In this document: positions 30,805 through 32,650 of the stretch, piece by piece | Position numbering within the stretch: position 1 is the stretch's first letter | Layout: every line of letters begins with the position of its first letter | NCBI GenBank assembly: GCA_937911935.1 | Contig: CALDQH010000056.1 | Location: 1 to 32,650, forward strand | Length of the DNA: 32,650 bases | Origin: an uncultured Bacteroidales bacterium | GTDB lineage: Bacteria > Bacteroidota > Bacteroidia > Bacteroidales > Paludibacteraceae | Direction of reading: 5' to 3' | Program-made: the position numbers and the translations under genes | Notes under the pieces: model-generated | What the model was told of the DNA's origin: nothing | Seen by the model: only the letters and a program-made list of their open reading frames with translations | Database searches by the model: none

Positions 30805-32650
30805 ATGAAAAAAAGTAAACAACTACATCAGTGGTTGCGTGTTGTATGTGCCATGGGTGTCATGTTGACATTGTCCGCTACATCGTGGGCTGCCAATATG
30901 AAAAATAACCCCATTGATGCTGCCGAAACAATCGATGGCTTTGTAATCAGTGCCACCACCTTTTCGGAGGCTAACAACAGCGAAACCACCAGCAAAACTT
31001 CTTTAACTCCTTCGCAGGTATATTGGTTAAACGACGCTGCACAGTTGACTATGTCATCGTTCTATTCGGCAACAACAGGTACCAATTATGGTTCGACATC
31101 GTCGCCCAAGTACCGAATAACCAGTGGTGCAAATAGTGGATATGCAGCTAAATTAGAATCAAACAAGAACTACCTAATTTTTCATGCATCTCCCAAAGAA
31201 ACAGAAATTGCGACCATAAAAGTAACGGGCTATAAACCCCACACCCCTGTTACTGTAAACTTTACCATTCAAGAATTAAGCGCATCGGGTCGTTCTCAAT
31301 TGCGCTATATCGTAAATGGAGAGGGTCAGCAACAACCTATTGAATCTGCTTCGACCAATGCTTTTTCTTTTACCTATTCGAATGTTTCGGGCTCGGCATT
31401 TGAAAAAAATGAACTAACCATTTTGATTAGAACCGACAACTGGAACGAAGGTGATAATTGTGTGTATGCCATTTCTGATTTCTACGTTTACGGCGAATTG
31501 GATGCATTGACTGCAAATATTGACGTGCCAGAAGTAAAATTGGGTTCGTCTGTTCAACTATCGTTGCTTTCTAACATAGGCTTGGACCTAAGCCAAGCCA
31601 AATGGTATCACGAAACCGATCAAGGAAGTTCGTTTATTGGAACGGGTGCTAATTTGACGCACACACCCATTTTAGGTAAGAACTACTACTATGCTACCTG
31701 GGAAGGTACAGGTGTGTATTATACATCCAATCAAGTAGTAGCAACCGCTTTCTTGGGTTGTTCTTCGGAATCTAAAGTACTGTTCTTCGAAGATTTTGGC
31801 TCGTTCGATAACGAAAATGGCAGTTCTGATAATCCGTATGTGGCTTATACCTATGTAGGCTATAATGCCCCTGTAAAAGAAGGCGGAGAGTATGCTGTGT
31901 TGGCAAATGCAAGCTACGGTGGTTGTGGCAAAGATGGTAAAGAATCTGATACACCCTGCGATGATTGTAGCAGTACGGGTACGTTGAAAAATCAATTGTG
32001 GTTTAGAGATTTGCAAGACCATACCAACGATGCCGAAGGTAAATTTGGTGGTTTGTTGTTGGTCAATGCAGATGAGTCGTTGGTTTATAGTAGAGAAGTT
32101 GAGGTTTGCCCAAACACAGAAATGAGTTTTTCGGCATACTTTGCGAATGCGAGCGGTGGCGATGAAGTTTCTGTTAAATTCTTTGTAAAAGATGAAAACG
32201 GAGAAGAAATATCCTCGGCTACTTTGATAGTAGATGGTATAGATTACGACGAAGAATGGGTTAGAGGTGAAACCAAATTCAATTCTGGAACCAACCAAAA
32301 AGTTACCGTAGAAATTCACAGCTATAACGCGGCATCTACTGCAGGTAATGACTTTTTGGTAGATGATATTGCATTTACCGTATGTATTCCAGAAATTGCA
32401 CTTTTGCCTACATCAAACGATGAAGGCGTGGAAATAAAAGATTTATCTGTATCTGGCAATTGTGGATCGTCCTTAACACTTACAGCATCTGCCGCAGCAG
32501 TAGAAGATGCGTTTACTAATCCTGCTTATTTGTGGTTGGTTAAATCGAATGATGCAGAAGATTTTGTGCCAGAGCGTACTTGGGATAATCTAACAGAAGT
32601 TAAAACGACACTTTCCAATATGCAAGTAAAAGTCGTGGTGGCATCGACCA
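30805..32650 (+). CDS. Large secreted/surface protein, partial (C-terminus off the right edge)
   Basis: The frame is open from the ATG at 30805 to the edge, 615 residues so far. The signal peptide MKKSKQLHQWLRVVCAMGVM continues to SATSWA (about residue 29). The mature region is beta-rich, Ser/Thr/Asn-rich and low in Cys except for a small cluster (GGCGKDGKESDTPCDDC). Around residue 330 LFFEDFGSFDNENGSS begins a jelly-roll-like segment that ends in NDFLVDDIAFTVC, a pattern I associate with Bacteroidota T9SS cargo. A second Ig-like segment starts at NCGSSLTLTASAAA. The missing C-terminus would decide whether it carries a type A or type B (CHU_C) secretion signal. No exact family is recognised; surface display is inference from composition and from the T9SS module in this window. 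Confidence 0.85.
   Translation, partial: MKKSKQLHQWLRVVCAMGVMLTLSATSWAANMKNNPIDAAETIDGFVISATTFSEANNSETTSKTSLTPSQVYWLNDAAQLTMSSFYSATTGTNYGSTSSPKYRITSGANSGYAAKLESNKNYLIFHASPKETEIATIKVTGYKPHTPVTVNFTIQELSASGRSQLRYIVNGEGQQQPIESASTNAFSFTYSNVSGSAFEKNELTILIRTDNWNEGDNCVYAISDFYVYGELDALTANIDVPEVKLGSSVQLSLLSNIGLDLSQAKWYHETDQGSSFIGTGANLTHTPILGKNYYYATWEGTGVYYTSNQVVATAFLGCSSESKVLFFEDFGSFDNENGSSDNPYVAYTYVGYNAPVKEGGEYAVLANASYGGCGKDGKESDTPCDDCSSTGTLKNQLWFRDLQDHTNDAEGKFGGLLLVNADESLVYSREVEVCPNTEMSFSAYFANASGGDEVSVKFFVKDENGEEISSATLIVDGIDYDEEWVRGETKFNSGTNQKVTVEIHSYNAASTAGNDFLVDDIAFTVCIPEIALLPTSNDEGVEIKDLSVSGNCGSSLTLTASAAAVEDAFTNPAYLWLVKSNDAEDFVPERTWDNLTEVKTTLSNMQVKVVVAST

Noticed and set aside
31672..32319. 215-codon minus-strand open frame
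   Set aside because: It lies opposite the large secreted protein, whose frame is open from signal peptide to the window edge; the minus-strand translation has no domain signature.

Overview
The window comes from a moderately AT-rich member of the Bacteroidota, most likely order Bacteroidales. The evidence is Bacteroidota promoter elements (TAnnTTTG, several with TTG 19 bp upstream), a type IX secretion (T9SS) surface cluster with a gliding-motility C-terminal domain, a DUF4270 lipoprotein next to a short GT5 'glycogen synthase' and panC/panD, and a DUF4369-thioredoxin protein. A family such as Paludibacteraceae or Porphyromonadaceae is possible but cannot be fixed from this sequence. I see no rRNA, tRNA, transposase gene, prophage or CRISPR array.

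Layout. Positions 1-1669 (minus) hold the N-terminal two thirds of an alpha-glucan phosphorylase with a good promoter and a LacI-like palindrome upstream. Positions 2003-6297 (minus) hold a Rel/SpoT (p)ppGpp enzyme translationally coupled to an M3 oligopeptidase. Positions 6541-12276 (minus) are a three-gene T9SS module: a SprB-repeat cargo with a type B-like C-terminal domain, a PorE-like OmpA protein and a PorP/SprF-like barrel. Positions 12407-13978 (minus) hold an outer-membrane barrel protein followed by three small envelope proteins (YtxH, holin-X-like, and a basic orphan). From 14203 to 17221 (plus) run rluA, a MORN_2 protein, xseA and xseB, closed by a terminator. From 17364 to 25419 (plus) run a tripartite RND efflux operon, queA and a thioredoxin-like protein. 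These converge on radA-panD-panC (minus, 25408-28041). Divergent from panC lie the GT5 fragment and the DUF4270 lipoprotein (28139-30301), then a short YigZ gene (minus) and the start of a large secreted protein that runs off the right edge.

The most unusual content lies between genes. Four junctions carry tandem arrays of 8-bp units in strict register: 1934-2005, 14094-14197, 17009-17040 and 26785-26856. Two of them are 72 bp long with the same 4-1-4 architecture: four units of one orientation, a centre unit, then four units carrying the complementary TCACC/GGTGA core, so they can fold as long hairpins. Two arrays include the upstream gene's stop codon, and three end 5-12 nt before the next start codon. 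A separate 158-bp imperfect palindrome (6378-6535) with 15-bp identical inverted ends looks like a MITE/REP-type element. Two minus-strand promoters have an inverted repeat placed at or next to the predicted transcription start.

Functionally the window is mainly housekeeping (stringent response, recombination/repair nuclease, tRNA/rRNA modification, pantothenate synthesis, glucan breakdown) mixed with envelope functions (T9SS surface display, efflux, lipoproteins).
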